This document shows positions 29,113 through 37,828 of a stretch of 64,000 nt of DNA, in pieces. The notes beneath the pieces were generated by a model, which was not told the DNA's origin, ran no database searches, and saw only the letters and a list, made by a program, of their open reading frames with translations. Positions within the stretch are counted from its first letter, which is position 1, and every line of letters begins with the position of its first letter. This DNA is from Burkholderiales bacterium RIFCSPHIGHO2_12_FULL_63_20. GTDB lineage: Bacteria > Pseudomonadota > Gammaproteobacteria > Burkholderiales > Burkholderiaceae_C. The stretch is from assembly GCA_001770775.1 (NCBI GenBank), contig MESA01000034.1, forward strand, positions 1-64,000, in the 5' to 3' direction. Position numbers and translations under genes: made by a program.

Positions 29113-29135
29113 TGATCAATGCACCAAATTGATCA
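29113..29135 (+). other. Conserved leader hairpin, copy 2 (single tRNA-Gly unit)
   Basis: TGATCAAT (29113-29120) pairs perfectly with ATTGATCA (29128-29135); loop GCACCAA. Compared with copy 1 the inner two pairs changed from C-G and G-C to A-T and T-A, so pairing is kept while sequence changed. Confidence 0.7.
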
Positions 29136-29176
29136 AGACGCAAGTCAGGCGAGCGTTGCCAAACATGGCGGCACAT

Positions 29177-29252
29177 GCGGGATTAGCTCAGTTGGTAGAG
29201 CGATACCTTGCCAAGGTATAGGTCGAGAGTTCGAGTCTCTTATCCCGCTCCA
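29177..29252 (+). tRNA. tRNA-Gly (anticodon GCC), copy 3
   Basis: Identical to the copies at 28443 and 28653. It forms its own transcription unit with promoter at 29071, leader hairpin at 29113 and terminator at 29260. Confidence 0.98.
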
Positions 29253-29259
29253 TATCTCC

Positions 29260-29293
29260 AAAGGGAGCCTGTCGTCACAGGCTCCCTTTTTGT
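29260..29293 (+). terminator. Terminator of the single tRNA-Gly unit
   Basis: AAAGGGAGCCTGT (29260-29272) pairs perfectly over 13 bp with ACAGGCTCCCTTT (29277-29289), loop CGTC, then TT. It is similar to the terminator of the first unit. Confidence 0.92.
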
Positions 29294-29340
29294 TTGTGCG
29301 TTCGTTCGCTGAGCCCTGCCAATGGGGCACACCAAGCGTC

Positions 29341-30183
29341 TCAGGGCAGGGCCTGCGCTTCGCACTCCAGATTGAACCAGCGTTGCACGATCTGACTCAG
29401 GTGCGCAGGCTTGCCGCTGCTCCAGAAACGAATGTGGCCGCTACAGGTCTGAGGCGCGCAAGCTGGTAACTCGGTCACAAGGTGGGCGACATGTCTTGCC
29501 ACCGCATCAGAGGTGTCGATGATTCGCACCTCCGGCCCCAGGACCTGTTCGAACAAAGGGCGCACGAAGGGATAGTGCGTGCAACCTAGCACGATGGTGT
29601 CGCTGTGGGCCTCCTGCAGTGGTCGGGCAAACTGCGTCACCAACTCGCGCAGGCGTGGCGTGTCCAGCTCCCCTCCTTCGATTTCCTTGGCCAGCCCAGG
29701 GCAGGCTTGCAAGGTGATGTCGGCATTGCGCCCGTGCCGCTCCACCAGGTGCTGAAATTTCGGGCTGGCCAGGGTGCCGGGGGTGGCCAGCACGCCAATC
29801 CGTCCGCTGGGTGAGTGCGTCACTGCGGGCTTCACGCCGGGCTCCACGCCGATGATGGGCACGTTGGGCCAGCGGTTGCGAAGATGTTGTGCAGCCGCGG
29901 CTGTCGCCGTATTGCATGCGATCACGATGGCCTGAGCACCTTGCTCTAACAGGAAGTTGGTGATGTACTCACTGCGGGCGATGATGTGTTCGGTGTCTTT
30001 TTCGCCGTAGGGCGCGTGACCTGAGTCGGCCACGTACAACATTTCGGCCAAAGGCAGGTATTGGTGCAGGGCGCGCAACACCGAGAGGCCGCCCAGTCCG
30101 GAGTCGAAGACGCCGATGCGACGGTGAAACCCTTGTTTGGAGGGGGTGTCGAGGGTGTCTGGAACAGAGGCTGGGGCTGACAT
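29341..30183 (-). CDS. murI: Glutamate racemase
   Basis: A 280-residue enzyme that makes D-glutamate for peptidoglycan. It has IGVFDSGLGGLSVL at the start of the fold, the first catalytic Cys in IVIACNTATAAAAQ and the second in IVLGCTHYPFVRP. I chose ATG 30183; the frame continues to a TTG at 30219, but the extra residues are not family-like. It ends 48 nt after the tRNA-Gly terminator on the opposite strand and is divergent from etfB. Confidence 0.95.
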   Translation of the reverse strand: MSAPASVPDTLDTPSKQGFHRRIGVFDSGLGGLSVLRALHQYLPLAEMLYVADSGHAPYGEKDTEHIIARSEYITNFLLEQGAQAIVIACNTATAAAAQHLRNRWPNVPIIGVEPGVKPAVTHSPSGRIGVLATPGTLASPKFQHLVERHGRNADITLQACPGLAKEIEGGELDTPRLRELVTQFARPLQEAHSDTIVLGCTHYPFVRPLFEQVLGPEVRIIDTSDAVARHVAHLVTELPACAPQTCSGHIRFWSSGKPAHLSQIVQRWFNLECEAQALP

Positions 30184-30260
30184 GGCGCAAAAATCGGCCT
30201 TCTCGCGGACGGCGTTCAACAGTAACTCGCGTATTGTCTGTCTTTTGCGAGCTTGGGGGG

Positions 30261-30288
30261 TTCACGAGCCCCGAAGTCACGCTAGAAT
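30261..30288 (+). promoter_or_regulatory. Possible promoter of etfBA
   Basis: TTCACG (30261-30266) and TAGAAT (30283-30288) are 16 nt apart, 70 nt ahead of etfB. The -10 is good and the -35 is weak. Confidence 0.4.
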
Positions 30289-30357
30289 CGAACGATCGTG
30301 CTTTTTTAGGCGCGGCAAATTTTTACTCAACTTCCTCATGACGCAGGAGAACATCGC

Positions 30358-31107
30358 ATGAAGGTTCTGGTTCCGGTCAAGCGGGTTGTGGACTACAACG
30401 TGAAAGTTCGCGTGAAGTCTGACGGCTCTGGTGTCGACATCGCCAATGTCAAGATGAGCATGAACCCCTTCGACGAAATCGCCGTCGAAGAAGCCACACG
30501 CCTGAAAGAAAAGGGCGTGGTCACGGAGATCATTGCGGTCACCGTGGGTGTGGCACAAGCTCAGGAAACCCTGCGCACAGCCATGGCCATCGGTGCCGAC
30601 CGTGGCATCCTGGTTGAAACAGACGCTGAAGTGCAGCCCCTGGCCGTGGCCAAGGTGCTCAAGGCGCTGATCGACAAGGAAAAGCCCGACCTGATCATCC
30701 TGGGCAAGCAAGCCATCGACGACGACAGCAACCAGACCGGCCAGATGCTGGCGGCCCTGGCTGATCTGCCGCAAGGCACGTTCGCTTCCAAGGTCGAAGT
30801 GGCCGATGGTTTCGCCATCGTGACCCGTGAAGTCGACGGTGGCCTGGAAACCGTGAAGCTGAAGTTGCCTGCTGTTGTGACGACCGACCTGCGTCTGAAC
30901 GAGCCGCGCTACGTCACGCTGCCCAACATCATGAAGGCCAAAAAGAAGCCCCTGGAGACCGTCAAGCCGGCGGACCTGGGTGTGGACGTGGCCCCGCGCA
31001 TCAAGACCCTGAAGGTCGAAGAGCCTGCCAAGCGCTCGGCTGGCATCAAGGTGGCCGATGTGGCGACCCTGGTCGACAAGCTCAAGAACGTCGCCAAAGT
31101 GATCTGA
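30358..31107 (+). CDS. etfB: Electron transfer flavoprotein, beta subunit
   Basis: A 249-residue subunit starting [20 protein letters not shown], with the conserved [18 protein letters not shown] segment, the nucleotide-contacting region [19 protein letters not shown], and the ETF-beta signature near [17 protein letters not shown] takes electrons from acyl-CoA dehydrogenases and passes them to ETF-quinone oxidoreductase. etfA follows after 11 nt and an acyl-CoA dehydrogenase is downstream, matching the role. Confidence 0.97.
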   Translation: MKVLVPVKRVVDYNVKVRVKSDGSGVDIANVKMSMNPFDEIAVEEATRLKEKGVVTEIIAVTVGVAQAQETLRTAMAIGADRGILVETDAEVQPLAVAKVLKALIDKEKPDLIILGKQAIDDDSNQTGQMLAALADLPQGTFASKVEVADGFAIVTREVDGGLETVKLKLPAVVTTDLRLNEPRYVTLPNIMKAKKKPLETVKPADLGVDVAPRIKTLKVEEPAKRSAGIKVADVATLVDKLKNVAKVI

Positions 31108-31118
31108 GGAGATAACCC

Positions 31119-32051
31119 ATGACCGCTCTCGTTATTGCTGATCACGACAACAACAGCATCAAGGCCGCCACCCTGAACGTGGTGACCGCTGCCAAGGCCC
31201 TGGGTGGCGATGTGCACGTGCTGGTGGCTGGTGCCAACGCTGGTGCCGCTGCCGCTGCCGCCGCTCAGATCGCTGGCGTCTCCAAGGTGCTGCACGCCGA
31301 CGGCGCGCAGTTCGCCGACGGCCTGGCTGAGAACGTGGCCGCCCAAGTGCTGGCCGTGGCCGGTGGCTACAGCCACCTCCTGTTCCCCGCGACCGCCACT
31401 GGCAAGAACGTGGCTCCCCGCGTTGCGGCCAAGCTGGACGTGGGCCAGATGTCGGAAATCACCAAGGTGGTTTCTGCTGACACGTTCGAGCGTCCGATCT
31501 ACGCCGGTAACGCCATTGCCACCGTGCAATCGGCTGACGCCGTGAAGGTGCTGACCGTTCGTGGTACCGCGTTCGACGCGGCTGCCACCACCGGTGGTGC
31601 TGCCGCTGTGGAAACCGTGGCCGCTACGGCCGATGCGGGCACCTCGTCCTTCGTGGGCCGTGAGGTGACCAAGTCCGAGCGTCCTGAGCTGACCGCTGCC
31701 AAGATCATCGTGTCCGGTGGCCGTGCGCTGGGTTCGGCTGATAAGTTCAACGAAGTGCTGCCTCCGCTGGCTGACAAGCTGGGTGCCGCCATCGGTGCTT
31801 CGCGCGCTGCGGTGGACGCGGGCTACGCCGCCAACGACCTGCAAGTCGGCCAGACCGGCAAGATCGTTGCGCCTGACCTGTACATCGCCTGCGGTATCTC
31901 GGGCGCCATCCAGCACTTGGCCGGCATGAAGGATTCGAAGGTCATCGTGGCCATCAACAAGGATCCCGAAGCCCCCATCTTCCAGGTGGCCGATTTCGGT
32001 CTGGAAGCTGACCTGTTCGTTGCTGTCCCCGAGCTGGTCAAGGCACTGTAA
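31119..32051 (+). CDS. etfA: Electron transfer flavoprotein, alpha subunit
   Basis: A 310-residue FAD-binding subunit. The N-terminal domain starts [20 protein letters not shown]. The C-terminal FAD domain has [54 protein letters not shown] and [24 protein letters not shown], all standard. It is co-transcribed with etfB. A terminator follows at 32098, before the acyl-CoA dehydrogenase. Confidence 0.97.
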   Translation: MTALVIADHDNNSIKAATLNVVTAAKALGGDVHVLVAGANAGAAAAAAAQIAGVSKVLHADGAQFADGLAENVAAQVLAVAGGYSHLLFPATATGKNVAPRVAAKLDVGQMSEITKVVSADTFERPIYAGNAIATVQSADAVKVLTVRGTAFDAAATTGGAAAVETVAATADAGTSSFVGREVTKSERPELTAAKIIVSGGRALGSADKFNEVLPPLADKLGAAIGASRAAVDAGYAANDLQVGQTGKIVAPDLYIACGISGAIQHLAGMKDSKVIVAINKDPEAPIFQVADFGLEADLFVAVPELVKAL

Positions 32052-32097
32052 TCTGGACAAGATGTCAGGCGCTGGTCTGCATCATTGAGCCATCGGG

Positions 32098-32125
32098 GGG
32101 CGCCTTTTCAGGTGCCCCTTTTCGT
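32098..32125 (+). terminator. Terminator after etfA
   Basis: GGGGCGCC (32098-32105) pairs with GGTGCCCC (32112-32119) with one G-U pair and a 6-nt loop, followed by TTTTCGTTT. The next gene starts 22 nt later, so read-through probably supplies it unless a promoter lies in the hairpin region. Confidence 0.65.
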
Positions 32126-32140
32126 TTATCGGAGAACAAC

Positions 32141-33946
32141 ATGAGTTTTCGCGCCCCCGTCAAAGACCAGCTCTTCTGCATGAAGGAGCTGGCTGGCATC
32201 GATCAGGTTGCCACCATCCCCGGCTTTGAAGATGCCGGCTTTGAGACCGCCCAGGCTGTGCTGGAAGAGTCCGCCAAGTTCAACGAGGGTGTCGTTGCCC
32301 CTCTGAACTGGTCGGGTGACCAGGACCACGGTTCGTGGGACAACGGCGTCGTGCGCGCGTCCAAGGGCTTCAAGGAAGCCTACGCGGCGCTGGCCGAGGG
32401 CGGCTGGCAAGGGCTGGGTCAACCACTCGAGTACGGTGGCCAAGGCTTGCCCAAGATCATCGGTGCTGCTTGCGTCGAGCAAACGATGGCCGCCAACCTG
32501 AGCTTCTCGCTGTGCTCCATCCTGACCGGTGGCGCCATCGAAGCCCTGCTGACCGCAGGCAGCGACGAGCTGAAGACTCGCTACATCCCCAACATGGTGT
32601 CGGGCAAGTGGACGGGCACGATGAACCTGACCGAGCCGCAAGCCGGTTCGGACCTGGCCCTGGTGCGCTCCAAGGCCGTGAAGCAGGATGACGGCACCTA
32701 CCGCATCTCTGGCCAGAAGATCTTCATCACCTACGGTGAGCACGACATGGTGGAGAACATCGTTCACCTGGTGCTGGCGCGTACCCCTGATGCGCCCGAA
32801 GGCGTCAAGGGCATCTCGCTGTTCGTGGTGCCGAAGTTCATGGTCAACGCCGACGGCTCGCTGGGTCAGCGCAACGACGTGTACTGCGCTTCCATCGAAG
32901 AAAAGCTGGGCATCAAGGCCTCGCCGACCGCCGTGCTGGTCTATGGCGATGACAAGGGCGAAGTCGGTCCGGGCGCCATTGGTTACCTGGTGGGTGAAGA
33001 GAACCGTGGCCTGGAATACATGTTCATCATGATGAACGCGGCGCGCTACGACGTGGGTGTGCAGGGCATCGCCGTGTCCGAGCGCGCATACCAGCATGCT
33101 GTGAACTATGCCAAGGACCGCGTGCAGTCGCGTCCGGTGGACGGCTCGGCCAAGGAGTCTGTGGCCATCATCCATCACCCGGATGTGCAGCGCATGCTGA
33201 TGACCATGCGTGCGTTGGTCGAAGGCGCGCGTGCGATGGCGCTGGTGGGGGCTGCGGCCTACGACAACGCGCACCACAACCCCAATCCGCAAGAAGCCAA
33301 GCAGGCTCAGGCGTTCTACGAGTTCCTGGTGCCGCTGATCAAGGGCTTCTCGACCGAGAACTCGGTGGAAGTGACCTCGCTGGGCGTGCAGGTGCACGGC
33401 GGCATGGGCTTCATTGAAGAAACCGGAGCTGCTCAGTACTATCGCGATTCCCGGATTCTGCCGATCTATGAAGGCACCACGGCCATCCAGGCCAATGACC
33501 TGGTGGGCCGCAAGACGGCCCGTGACGGTGGCGCCACGGCCAAGGGCATCGCCGCTCAGATCGCCGATCTGGAAGGCCAACTGGCTGGCCGCGACAGCGC
33601 TGCCGGCAAGAAGCTGGCCACGCAGCTGAAGGCCGCACGCGAGTCCTTCCTGCAGGTGGTGGACTTTGTGCTCGCCAACGTCAAGAGCAACCCGAACGCC
33701 GTGTTTGCCGGCTCGGTGCCTTACCTGATGCTGACCGCCAACCTGGTGGCTGGCTGGCAGATGGGCCGCTCGCTGATCGTGGCTGAGGACAAGCTGGCGG
33801 CAGGTGAAGACGCCGCTTTCATGGCGGCCAAGATCGCCACGGCCCGTTTCTACGGCGACCACATCCTGGCGCGCGTGGCTTCGCTGCGTGACACCATCCT
33901 CCACGGTGGTGAGAGCGTGACGGCGATGTCGCTGGAAGCGTTCTGA
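32141..33946 (+). CDS. Acyl-CoA dehydrogenase, long form with extra C-terminal domain
   Basis: A 601-residue FAD enzyme. The acyl-CoA dehydrogenase core covers about residues 40-450 (MNLTEPQAGSDLALVRSKA, YRISGQKIFITYGEHD, VQVHGGMGFIEETGAAQYYRD, LPIYEGTTAIQANDLVGRK with the catalytic-loop Glu). An additional helical C-terminal domain (about 460-590) of the PF12806 type follows. It probably oxidises fatty or other acyl-CoAs and feeds electrons to the EtfAB encoded just upstream. Chain-length preference is not evident. GGAG lies ahead of ATG 32141. The gene is followed by a terminator. Confidence 0.93.
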   Translation: MSFRAPVKDQLFCMKELAGIDQVATIPGFEDAGFETAQAVLEESAKFNEGVVAPLNWSGDQDHGSWDNGVVRASKGFKEAYAALAEGGWQGLGQPLEYGGQGLPKIIGAACVEQTMAANLSFSLCSILTGGAIEALLTAGSDELKTRYIPNMVSGKWTGTMNLTEPQAGSDLALVRSKAVKQDDGTYRISGQKIFITYGEHDMVENIVHLVLARTPDAPEGVKGISLFVVPKFMVNADGSLGQRNDVYCASIEEKLGIKASPTAVLVYGDDKGEVGPGAIGYLVGEENRGLEYMFIMMNAARYDVGVQGIAVSERAYQHAVNYAKDRVQSRPVDGSAKESVAIIHHPDVQRMLMTMRALVEGARAMALVGAAAYDNAHHNPNPQEAKQAQAFYEFLVPLIKGFSTENSVEVTSLGVQVHGGMGFIEETGAAQYYRDSRILPIYEGTTAIQANDLVGRKTARDGGATAKGIAAQIADLEGQLAGRDSAAGKKLATQLKAARESFLQVVDFVLANVKSNPNAVFAGSVPYLMLTANLVAGWQMGRSLIVAEDKLAAGEDAAFMAAKIATARFYGDHILARVASLRDTILHGGESVTAMSLEAF

Positions 33947-34002
33947 GCATTGAGTTGCTGAGTTGTCGGACAATCACCCTGCGGGATTGAACGACACATC
34001 CG

Positions 34003-34042
34003 ATGCCCTCATTCGGTCTTGGCCGATGAGGGCATTTTCATT
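34003..34042 (+). terminator. Terminator after the acyl-CoA dehydrogenase gene
   Basis: ATGCCCTCAT (34003-34012) pairs with ATGAGGGCAT (34026-34035), extended by CGG/CCG, then TTTTCATTTT. The T-run ends right at the GAGGAG ribosome site of the next gene. Confidence 0.75.
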
Positions 34043-34055
34043 TTGAGGAGATTTC

Positions 34056-35021
34056 ATGCCTTTGCCCGATGTTTTGAAGCGTGTGCCTTTTCCGGTCATC
34101 GCCTCGCCCTTGTTCATCATCAGCAATCCGAAGCTGGTGATTGCGCAATGTCAGGCGGGTGTGGTGGGTTCGATGCCGGCGCTCAATGCGCGTCCCGCCG
34201 AACAGCTGGAGGACTGGTTGGCCGAGATCACCGAGGCCCTGGCGGCCTGGGACCGGGCGCACCCGGAGCAGCCGGCGGCCCCGTTTGCCATCAACCAGAT
34301 CGTGCACAAGAGCAATGACCGACTGGAGCACGACATGGCCTTGTGCGCGAAGTACAAGGTGCCCATCGTGATCACCTCGCTGGGCGCGCGTGAAGACGTG
34401 AACCAGGCGGTGCATGGCTGGGGGGGCATCGTGATGCACGACATCATCAACAACCGGTTTGCGCGCAAGGCGATCGAGAAGGGCGCCGATGGCCTGATCG
34501 CGGTGGCGGCGGGGGCGGGTGGCCACGCCGGAACAACCAGCCCGTTTGCGCTGGTGCAGGAAATCCGGGAGTGGTTTGACGGTCCCTTGGCGTTGTCGGG
34601 CTCGATCGCACACGGCCGCTCCATTTTGGCGGCGCAGGCGATGGGGGCGGATTTTGCCTACATCGGTTCGGCCTTCATCGCGACCGAGGAGGCACGTGCG
34701 GCGGAGGCTTACAAACAGATGATCGTGGACAGCAGCAGCGCCGACGTGGTGTACAGCAGCAAGTTCACCGGCGTGCATGGCAACTACCTGCGCGGCTCGA
34801 TCGTCAATGCCGGGCTGGACCCGGAGAACCTGGGTGAGGGCGATCCGAGCGAGATGACGTTTGGCAGCGATCGCGATGCCAAGCGGGCCAAGGCGTGGAA
34901 GGATATTTGGGGCTCGGGCCAGGGCATTGGCGCCGTCAAGCAGGTGCTGCCGGCGGCGGCGCTGGTGACTCGTCTGAAGGCGGAGTATGCCGAGGCGCGT
35001 CGCTCCCTGTGCGGGGGCTGA
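34056..35021 (+). CDS. Nitronate monooxygenase family FMN enzyme
   Basis: A 321-residue TIM-barrel flavoprotein of the 2-nitropropane dioxygenase family. Typical segments are FPVIASPLFIISNPKLVIAQ, the glycine-rich phosphate loop AAGAGGHAGTTSPFALVQE, and GGSIAHGR-type LSGSIAHGRSILAAQAMGAD with YIGSAFIATEEA. Such enzymes oxidise alkyl nitronates; some relatives act on other substrates, so specificity is open. It starts directly after the terminator of the acyl-CoA dehydrogenase with a good GAGGAG site. Confidence 0.88.
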   Translation: MPLPDVLKRVPFPVIASPLFIISNPKLVIAQCQAGVVGSMPALNARPAEQLEDWLAEITEALAAWDRAHPEQPAAPFAINQIVHKSNDRLEHDMALCAKYKVPIVITSLGAREDVNQAVHGWGGIVMHDIINNRFARKAIEKGADGLIAVAAGAGGHAGTTSPFALVQEIREWFDGPLALSGSIAHGRSILAAQAMGADFAYIGSAFIATEEARAAEAYKQMIVDSSSADVVYSSKFTGVHGNYLRGSIVNAGLDPENLGEGDPSEMTFGSDRDAKRAKAWKDIWGSGQGIGAVKQVLPAAALVTRLKAEYAEARRSLCGG

Positions 35022-35075
35022 GCCCGGCGTGGGCGGCCCGGCGGACGTGTGCTGACCCCTGTTGGATGACAGGGG

Positions 35076-36851
35076 TCAGCGCTGCCCGAGCTTGAAGGCG
35101 ATCAAGGCGCGCAGGCGCGTGGGGATCACCGGCTTGAGCAGCAGGTGGAAGTCTTCGCTGCGGGCTTCGGTTTCGTGGCCGCTCATGGTGCTGCCAGTGA
35201 CCATGATGACGGGCAGCGCAGCGCCGAAATGCGCTCGCATGAGGTGGATGACCTCGATGCCGGTGCGCTGCTCCGGCAGTCGGTAGTCGGCAATGAGCAG
35301 ATCCGGTTGCACCTCGGTGTGAGCGGCCCACGCTGCTACGGCATCCAGTGTGTCGAAGGCGCTGACGGTGGCGCCCCAGCCTTTGAGCAGGATTTCCAGG
35401 CCTTCGGCCACGGCGGGCTCGTCTTCGACCACCACGATGTGGCGGCGGTCGAGGGTGAGCGGGGTGCGTGCCCGTGGTGGCGTGTCGGCCACCGTGGCGC
35501 GCACGGCCTTGCCGACCGGCAGCAGCAGGGTGAAGACGGTGCCATGACCCACGCGGGAGCGCAGGGTCAAGGGCGCGTCCATGAGTTTGGCCAGACGTTT
35601 GACGATGGCCAGGCCCAGACCCAGACCCTTGCGGTGGTGGGGCTCAAGCGGGCGTTTGCTCTGGGTCTGATAGAACTCTTCGAAGATGCGATCTTGCTCC
35701 TTGGGGACGATGCCGAGGCCACTGTCCCAGACCTGCAAACACAGGTGATCACCACGGGGGCGGCAGCTGACGAGCACACCGCCGTCTTCGGTGTAGCGGA
35801 TGGCGTTGGAAATCAGGTTGCGCAGGATGCGCTCGACCACCAGCGGGTCGGCGTAGGCATGGTGGCGAGCACCGTGAAAGCGCAGCGACAGGCCTTTTTC
35901 GAAGGCGGTGGGCTCGAAGGTCAGGCGCAGACGTTCGAACAGGCCGCGCAGTGGGATGTGCTCGGGTTGGATGTCGATGCCACCGGTGTCGATCTTGGTG
36001 ATGTCGAGCAGTTCACTGAACAGGCCCTCGAGGGCATCCACGGAGCTGTTGATGCTGTGGACGAGGTGGGCTACGTCGTCGTCCTTGCAGCGTTGGCGCA
36101 GGGCTTCGGCAAACAGGCCCAAGGCATGCAGGGGCTGGCGCAGGTCGTGGCTGGCGGCGGCGAAGAACTGGGTTTTGGCTCGGTTGGCCAGTTCGGCCTG
36201 GTGTTGGGCGTTTTCAGCTGCCACCATCTCGTTGCGCAGGCGCTGGGCCAGTTGCTGAGTGTGCAAACGCAGACTCACCATTTCGCCGAACATGTTGTGG
36301 AACGCCCGGCCCATGGCCAGGGTGCACAGGCACATCAGAGACCAGATGCCGGCGAGATACAGGTTGTCGGCGCCGCCGAGCAGGGCGGTGTGCACGATCA
36401 TGGGGACGAAATACAGTCCCACGCAAGTCAGGAACAGTCTGGGCTGTGACGACATGTAGGGCACGGAGCCGATGCCAAACGAGTAGACCGTCAGCATCAG
36501 GGTCGTGCGTTCGAAGTGGCCACCGTGTTCGTAGAACAGCACGGCCGCCACACTCCAGAGGCTGGCGCCGATCAAGGCGCCGGTGTTCCAGCGCCGCAGC
36601 CAGTGCTCTGCATCAATGGGGCCTTGTCGCACGGCCCGCTCGTGGCTGATCAGGTTGACAAATCGGGCGACCCACAACAAGGCGAAGGCAGCGCTCCAGG
36701 CCCACAGCCAGCGGTGAGGAACCTGATCCCAGTACACCAGGGTGATGACCAGGAAACCCAGGAAGTGGCCCATCAAGGCCGCGCTGGTCTGCCGGTAAAC
36801 CAGGCGTGCACTGTCTTGGGTCAGCGCCCGGTCGTCGGGGCTGGGAGCCAT
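35076..36851 (-). CDS. Hybrid sensor histidine kinase with C-terminal receiver
   Basis: A 591-residue membrane kinase. Six hydrophobic helices lie between about residues 25 and 185. A short coiled coil leads to the HisKA domain with His235 in AAASHDLRQPLHAL. The HATPase domain has NLISNAIRYTEDGG (N box) and GLGLGLAIVKRLA (G box). The C-terminal receiver has DLLIADYRLPE as the phospho-acceptor region. ATG 36851 was chosen because AGGACAG precedes it; the frame runs up to a TTG at 36917. It lies just downstream of a LuxR-type response regulator gene on the same strand, its likely partner. No periplasmic ligand domain is visible, so the signal is probably intramembrane or cytosolic. Confidence 0.92.
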   Translation of the reverse strand: MAPSPDDRALTQDSARLVYRQTSAALMGHFLGFLVITLVYWDQVPHRWLWAWSAAFALLWVARFVNLISHERAVRQGPIDAEHWLRRWNTGALIGASLWSVAAVLFYEHGGHFERTTLMLTVYSFGIGSVPYMSSQPRLFLTCVGLYFVPMIVHTALLGGADNLYLAGIWSLMCLCTLAMGRAFHNMFGEMVSLRLHTQQLAQRLRNEMVAAENAQHQAELANRAKTQFFAAASHDLRQPLHALGLFAEALRQRCKDDDVAHLVHSINSSVDALEGLFSELLDITKIDTGGIDIQPEHIPLRGLFERLRLTFEPTAFEKGLSLRFHGARHHAYADPLVVERILRNLISNAIRYTEDGGVLVSCRPRGDHLCLQVWDSGLGIVPKEQDRIFEEFYQTQSKRPLEPHHRKGLGLGLAIVKRLAKLMDAPLTLRSRVGHGTVFTLLLPVGKAVRATVADTPPRARTPLTLDRRHIVVVEDEPAVAEGLEILLKGWGATVSAFDTLDAVAAWAAHTEVQPDLLIADYRLPEQRTGIEVIHLMRAHFGAALPVIMVTGSTMSGHETEARSEDFHLLLKPVIPTRLRALIAFKLGQR

Positions 36852-36913
36852 CGTGCTGTCCTGAGAGGCTGGTGGTGCGTCGAGAAGGGTTCGAGCGTCC
36901 GTGACCACGAGGC

Positions 36914-37636
36914 TCAACGGGCGTGCCAGGCGCTGCTGTGCTGAAAGCCGCTCTGCTTTTGCAGCATCTGGCTGACGGCGATCACGGCTTGGGTACGTGA
37001 GCTCACGCCCAGCGCGCGCAGCACGGCGGCCACGTGGTCCTTGACGGTTTCAACCGACAAACCCAGTTCGCGGGCGATCAGCTTGTTGGGCTGACCTTTG
37101 AGGAGCAGGTGCAGCACGTCGGTCTGGCGCGGCGTGAGGCCCAGCTGTTGCAGCGAGGGCATGGTCTGGAAGTCGGAGTCGCGGGCTTCTTGCTGAACCT
37201 GGCGCGCATGGGGGGACTGGCTGAACTGGGCGCTGTGTTCGCTGCCCATGCTCATGGGGGGCACGTAGACGCCACCGGAGATGACCTGTTGCAGGGCTTC
37301 GATGAGCGTTTCGTTGGTTGCGCGTTTGGGCACGAAACCCATGGCACCCATGTCGATGGCGCGGATGACGTCGCTGGTGCGGTCGGAGGCGGAGATGACG
37401 ACCACCGGCAGGGCCGGGTAGCGGGCGCGCAGCTCGCCCAGAAGGTCGAAGCCATCTGCGTCACCCAGGTGCAGGTCGAGCAGCACGAGGTCGTAGCTGG
37501 CATCCTTGCGAAGGGTCTCGCGGGCACTGCTGCCACTGTCAGCTGCCGAGACGGTGACGCCGTCCCCGAGGCCCTGGATGACCGACTGCAGGGCAGCCAG
37601 GATCAGGGGATGGTCGTCGATCAGCAACACCTTCAT
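36914..37636 (-). CDS. LuxR/NarL-type response regulator
   Basis: A 240-residue regulator. The receiver domain (residues 1-120) has DD at 7-8, the phospho-acceptor Asp54 in LVLLDLHLGD, and Lys near 104 in GFVPKRA. The LuxR-type HTH (about 165-225) reads LTPRQTDVLHLLLKGQPNKLIARELGLSVETVKDHVAAVL. It is encoded 62 nt upstream of the hybrid kinase, so the two probably form a phosphorelay. The sequence gives no clue to target genes. Confidence 0.94.
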   Translation of the reverse strand: MKVLLIDDHPLILAALQSVIQGLGDGVTVSAADSGSSARETLRKDASYDLVLLDLHLGDADGFDLLGELRARYPALPVVVISASDRTSDVIRAIDMGAMGFVPKRATNETLIEALQQVISGGVYVPPMSMGSEHSAQFSQSPHARQVQQEARDSDFQTMPSLQQLGLTPRQTDVLHLLLKGQPNKLIARELGLSVETVKDHVAAVLRALGVSSRTQAVIAVSQMLQKQSGFQHSSAWHAR

Positions 37637-37828
37637 GCGTTTACTCCTGCTTGCTTATTTTTTGAATGCGTCGCGGCGAGACCTTCACAAAACAACGCCA
37701 GTGCAGACGAGGGGAGCCGTTTTCGCATGATCGGGGGGCCAGACGGGCGCCATCATAGTGCTGAGGCCTATGGCGGTGGGGCTGTAAATGTCTGCGTTTG
37801 TAAGTGTTCGGGCCATGTTTGAGGGGGA

